Source of the DNA: Balneolaceae bacterium
Lineage (GTDB): Bacteria > Bacteroidota > Rhodothermia > Balneolales > Balneolaceae
Length of the DNA stretch: 44,640 bases
Direction: 5' to 3'
Assembly (NCBI GenBank): GCA_007694095.1
Contig: RECI01000136.1
Location: 1 to 44,640 of the forward strand
Shown: one piece after another, positions 8,139 to 17,483 of the stretch
Numbering within the stretch: the stretch's first letter is position 1
Layout of the letters: each line of letters opens with the position of its first letter
Program-made: the position numbers and the translations under genes
The notes under the pieces: model-generated
The model's database searches: none
What the model was told of the DNA's origin: nothing
The model's input: only the letters and a program-made list of their open reading frames with translations

Positions 8139-8915
8139 ATGAAAATTATTACCGCCTTCCTTCTGTTTTTCTCAGCTATCGCATTTCCTTTTTTTTCCCA
8201 CGCCCAAACCGATCTCGAAACGATCTACGAACCCCGTGAATATATCACAAAAGAGGGCGATACCCTGCGCTATCGTGTGATGTTCCCGGAAGAGCTGGCT
8301 GAAGGCAAAGTTTACCCATTGGTGTTGTTTCTTCACGGCGCCGGTGAGCGTGGAAATGACAATACTGCACAGCTCATGTGGGGCTTGGATGCGTTTGCTG
8401 CCGATGATTTCCGGAAAGAACATCCCGCAATAGTGATTGCGCCACAGGTACCTGCCGGTTCATTCTGGGCAAACCTGAACTGGCGCCAAGAGGGCGCAGC
8501 TTTAACGGACGAACCTACCCTGCCTTTAAAACTTTCACATGAGCTGGTATTAAAAATGGCAGATAACTACCCTGTAGATAGAAACCGTCTCTACGTCACC
8601 GGCTTATCAATGGGCGGATTTGGAACCTGGGATATCATTACCCGTTACCCGGGTCTGTTTGCAGCCGCCATGCCAATTTGCGGAGGCGGTGATCCTTCAA
8701 AAGCCTACCGGTTGACCGATATGCCGATCTGGAATTTTCACGGCGCCCTGGACAATGTAGTTCCACCAGATCTTTCAAGAGATATCATCAATGCCATCTG
8801 GGAAGCAGGTGGAAAACCCGGCTATACGGAATATCCCGATGTAGACCACTTCTCCTGGGTGCCCGCATATAATGACCGTTATGTGCTGGAGTGGTTGTTC
8901 TCGCAGAGAAAGTAG
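8139..8915 (+). CDS. secreted alpha/beta-hydrolase (LpqC/CE1-like esterase or peptidase)
   Basis: The protein begins with a signal peptide (MKIITAFLLFFSAIAFPFF then SHAQ); I prefer the ATG at 8139 over the one at 8112 because it places the peptide at the N terminus. The mature enzyme has the alpha/beta-hydrolase landmarks: the oxyanion loop LFLHGAGERGNDN, the nucleophile elbow GLSMGGFGTWD, an acid in HGALDNVVPP and a histidine in DVDHFSWVP. This set is typical of the LpqC/esterase-D/feruloyl-esterase-like group, which often deacylates plant or algal polysaccharides. The true substrate is unknown. A secreted enzyme fits an organism that also carries a GH16 laminarinase. Confidence 0.82.
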   Translation: MKIITAFLLFFSAIAFPFFSHAQTDLETIYEPREYITKEGDTLRYRVMFPEELAEGKVYPLVLFLHGAGERGNDNTAQLMWGLDAFAADDFRKEHPAIVIAPQVPAGSFWANLNWRQEGAALTDEPTLPLKLSHELVLKMADNYPVDRNRLYVTGLSMGGFGTWDIITRYPGLFAAAMPICGGGDPSKAYRLTDMPIWNFHGALDNVVPPDLSRDIINAIWEAGGKPGYTEYPDVDHFSWVPAYNDRYVLEWLFSQRK

Positions 8916-9009
8916 ATTAAGCAGAGGCGCTGCGGTTCGGAGTTTTGTAAATACTTTTACGGTACTACATGAAACGTTGTGGGAATGATTTATGACCAAC
9001 AAATTTCAG

Positions 9010-9037
9010 AGCTATCAGCTGTCAGCCTTCAGCTTAT
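9010..9037 (+). repeat. degenerate AGCTATC-type heptamer repeat
   Basis: Four consecutive heptamers (AGCTATC, AGCTGTC, AGCCTTC, AGCTTAT) share the AGC start and a 7-base period. They lie in the spacer between the convergent esterase and murI genes. Confidence 0.6.
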
Positions 9038-9097
9038 AATCCTAAAATAATTGGGGTTTTCGGATCGCGCAGCGGAATGTGCAGCTTTTCACCATGT

Positions 9098-9970
9098 TTA
9101 TTCTGCAAATTCGGCAATTTTCATCCTGCCAACTGTTAACTCATCCTCAAAATCCCGCAGGCTTTCAACAATGATACTTTCTGGCTCACGGCCTAAAAAA
9201 CGTTCTGCCAGTTCATTAAATCTTTGTGGACGGTCGCTCACAAAGCATGTAAGTGTTCCTGGTTTGTTCGCGTAATTGAGAAGATGAAGTTTATCGAGTC
9301 TTTTTTTAGCAGATTTGGCCACCGACTCAGCAGAGTCGATCAGGTCCAGCTCTTTGCCTTCAAAAAAATCCTGGATGGATTGCTTAAAAAGCGGATAATG
9401 GGTACAACCAAGTATCAATGCTTCCACGCCATTGTTTTTAAATGGACTTAGATAAATTTCAATTGTCTTGCGTGTCACTTCGTTATCAATCCATCCTTCT
9501 TCTGCCAGGGGTACAAGCAGAGGGCATGCATTTGATTTTACAGTTATCGTTTGATCAGCATTTTTCAGAGACTTTTCATAAGCGCCGGAACCAATCGTAG
9601 CCAGGGTACCGATGACACCGATATGCTTTTTGCCCGATCTGATCGCAGCTTTTGTTCCCGATTCAATTACATTGAGTACAGGCACTTCACCTGCTAACGC
9701 CTGTACTGAATCATGCGCTGCTGCCGAGGCGGTATTGCATGCGATAATGATCATTTTAACCCCTTTGTTCAGGAGAAATCGTGCAATCTGGTTGGAGTAA
9801 ATACGGACTGTTTCCTGCGATTTGATTCCGTAAGGCACTCTTGCAGAGTCGCCGAAATAGATAATGTCTTCACCTGGAAGAGCATCCATTACAGCTTTGG
9901 CAACGGTTAGGCCGCCAATACCAGAATCAAAAATTCCGATGGGGGATGATTGTGAGATATTGTGTTCCAA
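9098..9970 (-). CDS. murI: glutamate racemase
   Basis: This 290-residue enzyme interconverts L- and D-glutamate for peptidoglycan synthesis in the cytoplasm. The two catalytic cysteines are present: Cys78 in IIACNTASA and Cys189 in ILGCTHYPL, with the partner His191. The N-terminal GIFDSGIGGLTV and YFGDSARVPYG motifs are also canonical. Length is slightly above the usual 260-285 residues. It is the last gene of a leftward run and starts 22 bp after the HI0933-like flavoprotein ends, so it is probably co-transcribed with cell-envelope genes upstream. Confidence 0.96.
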   Translation of the reverse strand: MEHNISQSSPIGIFDSGIGGLTVAKAVMDALPGEDIIYFGDSARVPYGIKSQETVRIYSNQIARFLLNKGVKMIIIACNTASAAAHDSVQALAGEVPVLNVIESGTKAAIRSGKKHIGVIGTLATIGSGAYEKSLKNADQTITVKSNACPLLVPLAEEGWIDNEVTRKTIEIYLSPFKNNGVEALILGCTHYPLFKQSIQDFFEGKELDLIDSAESVAKSAKKRLDKLHLLNYANKPGTLTCFVSDRPQRFNELAERFLGREPESIIVESLRDFEDELTVGRMKIAEFAE

Positions 9971-9992
9971 TGGATAAAAAATTATTAAGCTC

Positions 9993-11249
9993 CTAACTTA
10001 CATCATTTATGGCATTCAATGCAATGGCTTTTGCGGCAAGCCAGCCATTTGTCCATGCCGCCTGAAAATTATAACCGCCGGTGATACCGTCTATATCCAA
10101 TACCTCACCAACAAAATAGAGTTCCGGAATTTTTTTACTTTCAAGTGTTGACGGGTTAATGTCACTTAACGGTATCCCGCCACAGGTTACAAACTCCTCT
10201 TTATATGTTGTTTTACCCTGGCAATCATAGGATCCTCCGACAAGCTGAAGGGTTAAATTATAAATCTCTTTATTGGATATTTCTGCCCAGCGCCGATCCG
10301 GTTTAATTCCTGCAAGCGTTAATAACTTTACCCATAACCTGCCGGGCAGGGGAAACTGCTCCTGCTTATCCACTTTCTTTTTGATATTCTGAACCCGGAT
10401 TTTCATTAATTTATTACGTACTTGCTCTTGATTGAGTGGATGCAGCCAATTAACCCGTACAGTGTAACGATATTGCATTTCATTGAGCAGGCGGGCTGCC
10501 CGGGCCGAAAGCTTCAAAACTGCCGGGCCGCTCAATCCCCAGTGCGTGATTAAAACAGGACCATTTTCAGAAAAGCGTGTCCCTTCTATTTCTATTTGTG
10601 CATTGTGAACCGAAATCCCCGCAAGGTCGGTTAAATTTTTTATTCTGAAATTGAATGTAAAAAGTGAAGGGACAGGCGGATTAACAGAATGCCCTAGTTC
10701 TTTTAGCCATTCATATGCCTGTACCCGATTGCTTCCGCCGGATGCAACTACTGCAACATCTGCCAATTCAGGTTTTTGTTTTGGGATATGCAGCCTGAAA
10801 CCCCCACTTTCCAGTGGTTCAATGCGTGTTACCGGAACCTGGGTACGGATCGTTACCTTAACCTTTTTTGCTTCTCTCAACAGGCAATCGATGATGGTTT
10901 CAGAACTGTCGGTTACCGGAAACATTCTCCCGTCATCTTCGGCTTTGAGTCTCACTCCCCGGCTTTCGAACCATTCAACCGTATCTCTTGGCTGAAACTT
11001 TTCAAAATTCCATCTCATCATTTTACCACCCCTGGGATATGCTTTCGATAATTCAACCGGGTCGAAACAGTGGTTTGTTACATTGCAGCGACCTCCGCCC
11101 GATATCCTTACTTTCGAAAGAAGATTCTTGCTTTTTTCGAAGATGGTCACATCAAGTTTATCACTCATCCCTGCAGCATTCACGGCAGTAAAAAATCCTG
11201 CAGCACCTGCGCCAATCACTGCAACTTTTATTCTCTTGTTTGATGACAT
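9993..11249 (-). CDS. HI0933/BaiN-type FAD-dependent oxidoreductase
   Basis: This 418-residue flavoprotein has a Rossmann FAD-binding site at the N terminus (VAVIGAGAAGFFTAVNAA). It carries the family signature RISGGGRCNVTNH near residue 47, and the C-terminal YFVGEVLDIDGITGGYNFQ motif that contacts FAD. The family is conserved and widely annotated as an aminoacetone-oxidase-like or BaiN-like protein. Its physiological role is not settled in most bacteria, so I give no gene symbol. Gaps of 22 bp on both sides (to the quinone oxidoreductase and to murI) support an operon. Confidence 0.9.
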   Translation of the reverse strand: MSSNKRIKVAVIGAGAAGFFTAVNAAGMSDKLDVTIFEKSKNLLSKVRISGGGRCNVTNHCFDPVELSKAYPRGGKMMRWNFEKFQPRDTVEWFESRGVRLKAEDDGRMFPVTDSSETIIDCLLREAKKVKVTIRTQVPVTRIEPLESGGFRLHIPKQKPELADVAVVASGGSNRVQAYEWLKELGHSVNPPVPSLFTFNFRIKNLTDLAGISVHNAQIEIEGTRFSENGPVLITHWGLSGPAVLKLSARAARLLNEMQYRYTVRVNWLHPLNQEQVRNKLMKIRVQNIKKKVDKQEQFPLPGRLWVKLLTLAGIKPDRRWAEISNKEIYNLTLQLVGGSYDCQGKTTYKEEFVTCGGIPLSDINPSTLESKKIPELYFVGEVLDIDGITGGYNFQAAWTNGWLAAKAIALNAINDVS

Positions 11250-11271
11250 CAGATTTTTTTATACGATGAAA

Positions 11272-12258
11272 TTACATCCCGTTAAGGATAATTTTTCCCG
11301 CATTAAGATTTTCTTCCATTTTTTGATGGGCTTCTTCACATTGCTCCCAGTTGAAAACGGAATCGATCACCGGTTTCAGTGCTCCTGACGCAAACAAGGG
11401 ATAGGTGTGTTTCCAGAAAATACTGGTGAGATCAATTTTATACCGGTCACTGCGATTTCGTAGTGTGGATCCTTTTATCGTCAGGCGTTTTCTCAGAATG
11501 GGTACCAGGCTCATATTTTCCACAGTCGAGCCGCCAAGCATGGAGAGATAAATCAGCCGGCCGTCCATCGCCATTACGTTGAGGTTTTTTTCCCAATAGG
11601 GTGAACCGACAAAATCCAGAATAACGTCAACACTATTTTTCCCAAAGGTTTCTTCGAGTGACACAGCGTAATCTTCTTCTTTATAATTCATGCATAAATC
11701 AGCTCCCAATGATGCTGTAAGTGTGCATTTTTCATCACTTCCTGTCGTGGTGATAACCCTGGCATGCCTGAGGTTTTTGGCAAGCTGGATTGCTGCTGTA
11801 CCTACACCGCTTGCACCTGCATGAATCAGGATGCTCTCTTTCTCTTTTAATTCAGCCAGCCAGATGATTGCCTGGTATGCTGTGAGATAGACCTCTGGAA
11901 TCGCTGCCGCTTCCTCAAAAGAAAATGCCTCGGGTACCGGCATCGCCAGGTCTTCGTGAATGGTACAATGTTCAGCATAACCGCCACCTGACAAAAGCCC
12001 AAAAACCTTATCTCCCTCTCTGTATAAAGTAACTCCCGGCCCGGTTTTTTCGACCACACCTGCCATTTCGAGCCCTAATATGGGCGTCACTCCATTTGGT
12101 GGATCATACTTTCCTGCTTTCTGTAATAAATCAGCCCGGTTTAATGCAGTGGCCATTATTTTTACAAGCAGTTCTTTTTCACCGGGTTCGGGTTTATGGG
12201 CTGCCCCGATTTTCATGACAGGTTTCCCTGAACTTGAATCTACAAGAAGTGCTTTCAT
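11272..12258 (-). CDS. zinc-independent NAD(P)H quinone oxidoreductase (PIG3/QOR family)
   Basis: This 328-residue member of the medium-chain dehydrogenase/reductase superfamily has an N-terminal GroES-like domain (LNRADLLQKAGKYDPP, ILGLEMAGVVEKTG) and a nucleotide-binding domain with HAGASGVGTAAIQLAK. The cysteine/histidine pattern of zinc ADHs is absent. The LNRADLLQ-GKY motif is characteristic of the TP53I3/PIG3 quinone reductase subfamily, which reduces quinones one electron at a time using NADPH. Its ATG overlaps the stop of the upstream flippase gene (TAATG), suggesting translational coupling, although the two functions are unrelated. Confidence 0.9.
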   Translation of the reverse strand: MKALLVDSSSGKPVMKIGAAHKPEPGEKELLVKIMATALNRADLLQKAGKYDPPNGVTPILGLEMAGVVEKTGPGVTLYREGDKVFGLLSGGGYAEHCTIHEDLAMPVPEAFSFEEAAAIPEVYLTAYQAIIWLAELKEKESILIHAGASGVGTAAIQLAKNLRHARVITTTGSDEKCTLTASLGADLCMNYKEEDYAVSLEETFGKNSVDVILDFVGSPYWEKNLNVMAMDGRLIYLSMLGGSTVENMSLVPILRKRLTIKGSTLRNRSDRYKIDLTSIFWKHTYPLFASGALKPVIDSVFNWEQCEEAHQKMEENLNAGKIILNGM

Positions 12259-13733
12259 TAAAATATTCGTTTTTGCATGGTTCGCAATAGGTTATTGAGG
12301 TCGGGCGAAACATTCAAGTAAAGTAACGGAGCCAAAAACATCACCAAAAACACGATCGTTTTTACAGGCATGTTGAGCCAAATTGATGAAAAATCAATCA
12401 TCATATGGCAAATGTAAATGGAAATTGAACCGAATGCTACAATGGATATCATAGGGTAAGAGAGTGGCTGCAGGTTCATCCAGTAATAGATGTAAATCAG
12501 TTTTACCAGATTAAAAAGAATTAAAGCCAAAGCAGAGGCAAAAGCAGCACCATTTATTCCGTAAACAGGAATGAGCAGATAATTTGCCGATATGGTAACA
12601 AACACAAGGAAGATATTAGCAAAAAAGCTGACCCGGTAGTGTTGTGAATTAAGCAGAATCAATGTGTTGGGGCCCGTAATTGCTTCAAATAACTTACCGA
12701 TTGCAATGATAAACACCACCCATTTACCGGCAGCGTAAATGTCCGGAAGAAGTAAAAACAGTGCATCCAGATGAAGCCAGATTAACCCGAATATCAGCAA
12801 TCCTGCCAGCAGCTGATTCAGCGATGTTTTGCTGTAAACTGATCCGACATCCTGCCAGTTTTTATTTTTGATAAAGTCTGAGAGCAGAGGACCGGCAATT
12901 TTTTCAACTGACCGCTGGGGTATATTTACCACCGATGCAATGTAAAAGGCAATGGCATAGATAGCGGTCTGCTCAAGACCGGCCATTGAACTGAGCATAA
13001 TCACATCAACATTCCAAACGATGATGGTTGTCAGCCCGCCAAGCAGAGAATAAAGGCTGAAGCGTGCCATCCCTAAAACAAGTTTCTTTCTTAAGATGCT
13101 GAGATTAGGGATAATCTGAAATTCGTTTTTCCGGTATATGGAAAAGGCAACGAGCAGCGGCTGAAACATGTAACTCATTACAAACAGGGAAATGAACCAG
13201 CCGAAAGAAATCCAATCAAAAAAATATGCAGCGAGAAGTGCTATGACAAGGATTCTCTGTATCACTTCATTTACCAAAGATCCGGTTACAGAATCCCTCA
13301 GAGACCGCAGATAGCTGTTTAAAATTTCGAAGTAAAGGATAAAAAGTGTCAATGGAATCACCCAAAGGAAATATTCAACAAACAAGGGTGATTGATCCGT
13401 ATAGTATCGAATGATCAGGTCATCAGCCAGCAGGTAAATCAATGTGAAAATCAAAAACCCGATGAAGGGTATGCTGATAACCCAAAATAACAGGCCGTGA
13501 TGGTTTGGGTCAGCCTTCTTGAAAAACGGGTAATAACGGATAACGAGGTGCTGAAACCCAAGATGTGCAAACTGTGAGCACATATATGAGGCAGAAATTA
13601 AAACACGGGTCAGTCCATACTCTTCCGGTGCGAGAATATGGGGATAAAGCAAAATTGTGAGCACAAACCCGAGGCTGATGCCTACATACGATACGATGGT
13701 GTTTGAAATGCTCTGGCGAACAATAATTCCCAA
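12258..13733 (-). CDS. polysaccharide flippase (Wzx/MATE-like exporter)
   Basis: This 491-residue polytopic membrane protein has roughly a dozen hydrophobic segments along its length and opens with SISNTIVSYVGISLGFVLTI, the usual start of Wzx-type lipid-linked-oligosaccharide flippases. Family markers include LAPEEYGLTRVLISAS near residue 33 and a charged PFFKKADPNHHG loop near residue 69. It probably moves an undecaprenyl-linked glycan across the inner membrane. The glycosyltransferase gene 94 bp upstream on the same strand supports a surface-polysaccharide role. No polymerase or ligase gene is nearby, so the pathway is incomplete here. The stop overlaps the next gene's ATG. Confidence 0.88.
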   Translation of the reverse strand: MGIIVRQSISNTIVSYVGISLGFVLTILLYPHILAPEEYGLTRVLISASYMCSQFAHLGFQHLVIRYYPFFKKADPNHHGLLFWVISIPFIGFLIFTLIYLLADDLIIRYYTDQSPLFVEYFLWVIPLTLFILYFEILNSYLRSLRDSVTGSLVNEVIQRILVIALLAAYFFDWISFGWFISLFVMSYMFQPLLVAFSIYRKNEFQIIPNLSILRKKLVLGMARFSLYSLLGGLTTIIVWNVDVIMLSSMAGLEQTAIYAIAFYIASVVNIPQRSVEKIAGPLLSDFIKNKNWQDVGSVYSKTSLNQLLAGLLIFGLIWLHLDALFLLLPDIYAAGKWVVFIIAIGKLFEAITGPNTLILLNSQHYRVSFFANIFLVFVTISANYLLIPVYGINGAAFASALALILFNLVKLIYIYYWMNLQPLSYPMISIVAFGSISIYICHMMIDFSSIWLNMPVKTIVFLVMFLAPLLYLNVSPDLNNLLRTMQKRIF

Positions 13734-13827
13734 AATAGCGGTCGGCTTGTTTAGTTTAACTTAAATAGATAAAGTACCCTGTTTGAGTGAGGTTTTGCAA
13801 CCATTTCTGCAAAATCTCTTGCAACAT

Positions 13828-14769
13828 CTACATCAAAGAATCATCATCTTTATCCCCTTTTATAAACCCATTCAAAACCCAAAAACGGAATTGTATCAGA
13901 AATACCGCTGCTTTTACTTTACCCCGGATCATGTACATAGCCGCGATCAGAAAACTGCCTGCTAGTTTGATCGATTCACTCGCGAATTTCGCTGCAGTTT
14001 CTGTAAAAACTTCCCGTACCCTGAGCCGTTCACTTCGGCCAATTCCAACAGACTGTTTTTTTAAATACTCTTTTTCGAGCCGTTGATTGCCTATTCGGTG
14101 TGTGAGCTGCAGTCCTGCCCAGTAGTGCAATTGCACCCCATTTTTCCTGATCCGTTCAAAAAATGCTTTTTCTTCGCTCCCGAGTAATTTATTTCCCGAC
14201 CTGCCAAGCTGGGTATCAAAATATCCAAAAGCATCAAATACGGTTTTCCTTATCATCATATTGCCGCCGCGGGGGAAGTTGCCGGATGGGTAAGTCATGT
14301 CATGTTTCCCCAAATCGTGGAGCCCGAACATTGGCATCAGTTCCCCGGGAATCCAGTCCGGTTGCTTTTCCAAATCATCGAATGAAACTAAAATACGCCC
14401 TCCTGCACAGATTGTGGATTCCCGTTTATCGGCATACATAATGGCTGTCCGAACAAAATCATTTGGAAGGTAAACATCGTCATCGATATAATGGATAGCC
14501 TGTGCACGGGCTTCTTTGGCCGCTTTGTTCCGGGCATGGGATAAACCCTGGCGAGGCTCTTGAACCCATCGGAATTGAATTTGCGGATTGGTTCTTGAGA
14601 ATATTTCGCAAACAGTGTCTGTGCCATCGCTGCTGTTATTATTTACCACAAGAATTTCGAAAAGAGACGGGCTAATATCCTGCAAAGTCAGGTCTTCCAG
14701 GGTATCTTTGAGATAACCAGCCCGGTTATACGTGCAGATTGCAATTGTTATTCGTAGTTCACTATGCAT
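13828..14769 (-). CDS. family 2 glycosyltransferase
   Basis: This 313-residue GT-A fold enzyme has the nucleotide-sugar-binding start ITIAICTYNRAGYLKDTL, an LVVNNNSSDGT motif and the metal-binding acidic cluster HYIDDDVYLP. The central GGNMMIRKTVFDAFGYFD motif is typical of GT2 enzymes that build surface polysaccharide. The C-terminal part carries a hydrophobic stretch (IKLAGSFLIAAMYMI) that may tether the enzyme to the inner membrane. Donor and acceptor cannot be inferred. It starts the leftward run that continues with the flippase, and it diverges from another GT2 gene across only 43 bp. Confidence 0.9.
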   Translation of the reverse strand: MHSELRITIAICTYNRAGYLKDTLEDLTLQDISPSLFEILVVNNNSSDGTDTVCEIFSRTNPQIQFRWVQEPRQGLSHARNKAAKEARAQAIHYIDDDVYLPNDFVRTAIMYADKRESTICAGGRILVSFDDLEKQPDWIPGELMPMFGLHDLGKHDMTYPSGNFPRGGNMMIRKTVFDAFGYFDTQLGRSGNKLLGSEEKAFFERIRKNGVQLHYWAGLQLTHRIGNQRLEKEYLKKQSVGIGRSERLRVREVFTETAAKFASESIKLAGSFLIAAMYMIRGKVKAAVFLIQFRFWVLNGFIKGDKDDDSLM

Positions 14770-14812
14770 AACTTTTAGCCGCTGGCACTATATGGTTTAG
14801 TTTCATTATGCC

Positions 14813-15685
14813 GTGGAATGCCAGCTTAATATAAACATAGATTATTCAACTAATTTGAGTATTCAAACCAAAATACCAGTTTCGGTATACATTCCTACCC
14901 GAAACCGTGCCGAACCGTTAAGGCGGGCCATTGAATCTGCACTGAAACAAACCTGGCAGAACATTGAAATTATTGTGGTTGATGATGCTTCGGAAGATCA
15001 AACTCACGATATACTGAGAAAACTTGCAGATGTTCACCCCATCAGCATCATCCGCAATGACAGGCCAAAAGGTGCTGCCGCAAGCAGAAATATAGCCCTT
15101 GAACACGCTTCCGGAGATTTTGTTGCAGGCCTTGATGATGATGATTTCTGGCTCCCGGAACGTATTGAACTTTTGATGAATGCATTTGAAGCGGGTTGTT
15201 CGGCAGTATGCTCACATGATAAAATGGACTATGGCAACAGGGAATTAACATGGAAAAAGAAACCGCTGATTACATTCGATGACCTGCTTTATTACAACCA
15301 GGTTGGCAACCAGGTACTTACCAAAAAAGAGTACATTCTTGCCGTTGGTGGTTATGATGAATCGCTGCCATCCGCACAGGATTATGATTTGTGGATACGC
15401 CTCGCCGAAAGATTTGGTCCGGTAAAAAACGTTCCTCATGTATTGCAGGTTATAACCTCCAATCAAAACCGGGAAAGTATCTCCACATCGGAGCGCAAAG
15501 CAGACGGTTATATTGCCTGTTTTGAAAAACATAAATCAAAAATGAGCCGGAAACAGCAAGCTTACCAGCAATACCGGATTAAGATGGCGTCAGGTGAACG
15601 GGTTTCATGGGTTGAACTATTCCGGTCGACGCCGCCAGTTTTATGGTTTAAAGAAATCAAACGGAAACTGTTTTTAAAAAATTGA
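14813..15685 (+). CDS. family 2 glycosyltransferase with a non-ATG start
   Basis: The protein shows GT2 hallmarks: VSVYIPTRNRAEPLRRAIES, IIVVDDASEDQTHDIL, ASRNIALEHASGDFVAGLDD and the acidic DDDDFW cluster. At 290 residues it is typical of small GT-A enzymes. No in-frame ATG precedes the conserved IPVSVYIPTRN start. The plausible starts are a GTG at 14813 or a TTG at 14855, so the N-terminal 14 residues are uncertain. It is divergent from the neighbouring GT2 gene with a shared 43-bp promoter region. The two probably act on the same surface glycan, but substrates are unknown. Confidence 0.86.
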   Translation: MECQLNINIDYSTNLSIQTKIPVSVYIPTRNRAEPLRRAIESALKQTWQNIEIIVVDDASEDQTHDILRKLADVHPISIIRNDRPKGAAASRNIALEHASGDFVAGLDDDDFWLPERIELLMNAFEAGCSAVCSHDKMDYGNRELTWKKKPLITFDDLLYYNQVGNQVLTKKEYILAVGGYDESLPSAQDYDLWIRLAERFGPVKNVPHVLQVITSNQNRESISTSERKADGYIACFEKHKSKMSRKQQAYQQYRIKMASGERVSWVELFRSTPPVLWFKEIKRKLFLKN

Positions 15686-15796
15686 TAAGCTGAATAGCGG
15701 CGAAAAATCAGATATCGCGGCCTGCGTATATATTTCTCATATCGGGTAGTTCGGTACTACAGGCAAACGTTGTGGACCACGAATTGTCCTGGTTGT

Positions 15797-17338
15797 TTAT
15801 TTGATCAGTGACCTTATGTAATACGAAGTATTCGCCACCAGAATTACAATCGTTGCGCCTGCAAACGTATAAAGCGGCCAGGCAATAGTCAGTGGTTCGC
15901 CGGGTAAAAATTGTTGCAGAGGGCCTTCCACCATGAAAAGCAGGGCAATCAATCCACTGAAAAAACCGATCATTGCATCGGTTCTATCGGGTTTTTGGAA
16001 AATGCGGCCAAGCAGGAATATTCCAAGTAATCCGCCATAGGTATAGGATGCAATGCCGAGCCCCAGTTCCACAATCGCGGGACGGTCGTCGCCGCTCAGC
16101 TGCAGCCATGTAAACAGGAATGCAGATCCGGTAAGCATCACTCCCCAGCCAATGGTCACCATCCGCGAAACCCAAAGTTCTTTGGCATCATCCCATTTGG
16201 CTTTTGACATGGGTTTGATCAGGTCGTAGGTAGTGGAAGATGCAAGGGCATTTAATGAGGAACTAAGACTGCTCATTGCCGCGGCAAAAAGGGCTGCAAC
16301 AATTAACCCTGCCATCCCTACAGGCATGTGGTCAACAATAAACCGGGCAAAAACTTCATCGGTTGTGGCAAGGCCTATCGATTCGGGGCTGGCTCCGCCG
16401 TAAAAAACGTACAGTATCAAACCAATAAAAAGAAACAAGCCGAACTGCAGGCTTGCCACAATTCCGCTCCAGATCAGTGCCTTTTGGCTCGAACGAAGGT
16501 TGCCCGTTGCAAGCAGCCTTTGCACGATCAGCTGATCTGTGCCATGGGAAGCAATTGAAAATACAGCACCACCAAATAAGGCAACCCAGAATACATAAGG
16601 ATCAGCCAAAAATGCCTGCCAGCTCAAATCACCACCCCAGTTGAACAGCGTAAATTTTCCTTCAGCTCCAAGTAATGTAAATGCTTCACCAATGGAAACC
16701 GGCAGTTTTCCAAACAGCAATACCAAAGCAAAAAGTGCCCCGCCTATATAAACAACCATCTGCACAACATCCATCCAGATAACAGCTTTAATACCTCCCA
16801 GGAAAGTGTAAATAAGGGTTATGACAGAAATCACGGTGATGGCCATCAGGTAGACTTCGGCGTCGCTCCATTCGTCAAAAGTTCCGGCGAAACGGAAAAT
16901 AATTGCCAGTGGAATAGCTGTTGCAAACAGGCGGACACCATCGGCCAGCAGACGGGTAATGATGAACGTTGAACTGGCAGCCTTTCGCATTCCCGGGCCG
17001 AAACGTTGTTCGAGGTATTGATATGCCGTAGTAAGTTCGCCCTGCACATAGGCCGGCAAAAACCAGATCGCTACAATGATACGGCCGATAATGTAGCCGA
17101 ATGTTAATTGCAAAAAGGTGAGATTGCCGCCATAGGCAACCGCTGGTATGCTGATGAATGTGAGAGTACTTGTTTCGGTAGCTACAACCGAAAAGAGAAT
17201 AGCCCACCAGGGCATGGCACGTCCGCCAAGAAAATAGTCGGTTGTGGTTTTTTGTGTACCGGCAGACCATATCCCAAAAACAGCCACCGCAATCAGGTAG
17301 ACGATAATGACAATTGCATCAATTATTGTAAATCCCAT
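15797..17338 (-). CDS. sodium:solute symporter family protein
   Basis: This 513-residue member of the SSS family has about 13-14 hydrophobic segments. Landmarks are GGRAMPWWAILFSVVATETS near residue 38 (the SSS TM2 region), the central GTDQLIVQRLLAT motif and AAALFAAAMSSLSSSLNALA, which carries the small-residue Na2-site helix. The substrate could be a sugar, sialic acid, amino acid or organic acid. The GTDQ-VQR pattern matches the SGLT/NanT-like branch often used by marine Bacteroidota for sugars. No catabolic gene is adjacent, so the substrate is left open. A 140-bp AT-rich promoter region separates it from the GxxExxY unit. Confidence 0.9.
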   Translation of the reverse strand: MGFTIIDAIVIIVYLIAVAVFGIWSAGTQKTTTDYFLGGRAMPWWAILFSVVATETSTLTFISIPAVAYGGNLTFLQLTFGYIIGRIIVAIWFLPAYVQGELTTAYQYLEQRFGPGMRKAASSTFIITRLLADGVRLFATAIPLAIIFRFAGTFDEWSDAEVYLMAITVISVITLIYTFLGGIKAVIWMDVVQMVVYIGGALFALVLLFGKLPVSIGEAFTLLGAEGKFTLFNWGGDLSWQAFLADPYVFWVALFGGAVFSIASHGTDQLIVQRLLATGNLRSSQKALIWSGIVASLQFGLFLFIGLILYVFYGGASPESIGLATTDEVFARFIVDHMPVGMAGLIVAALFAAAMSSLSSSLNALASSTTYDLIKPMSKAKWDDAKELWVSRMVTIGWGVMLTGSAFLFTWLQLSGDDRPAIVELGLGIASYTYGGLLGIFLLGRIFQKPDRTDAMIGFFSGLIALLFMVEGPLQQFLPGEPLTIAWPLYTFAGATIVILVANTSYYIRSLIK

Positions 17339-17483
17339 TCTTTCAGAACAATCGGTTAGCAGTAAGAGACAGAGTAAGAAAAAGAAATCAGTGTTGCTTT
17401 CAAAAAGTGATTACTGAATTTCTAAAAATATTTTGTAAGCAAATCAGGTAATATGGTTCATATATGTACAGGGTATTTTTTAA

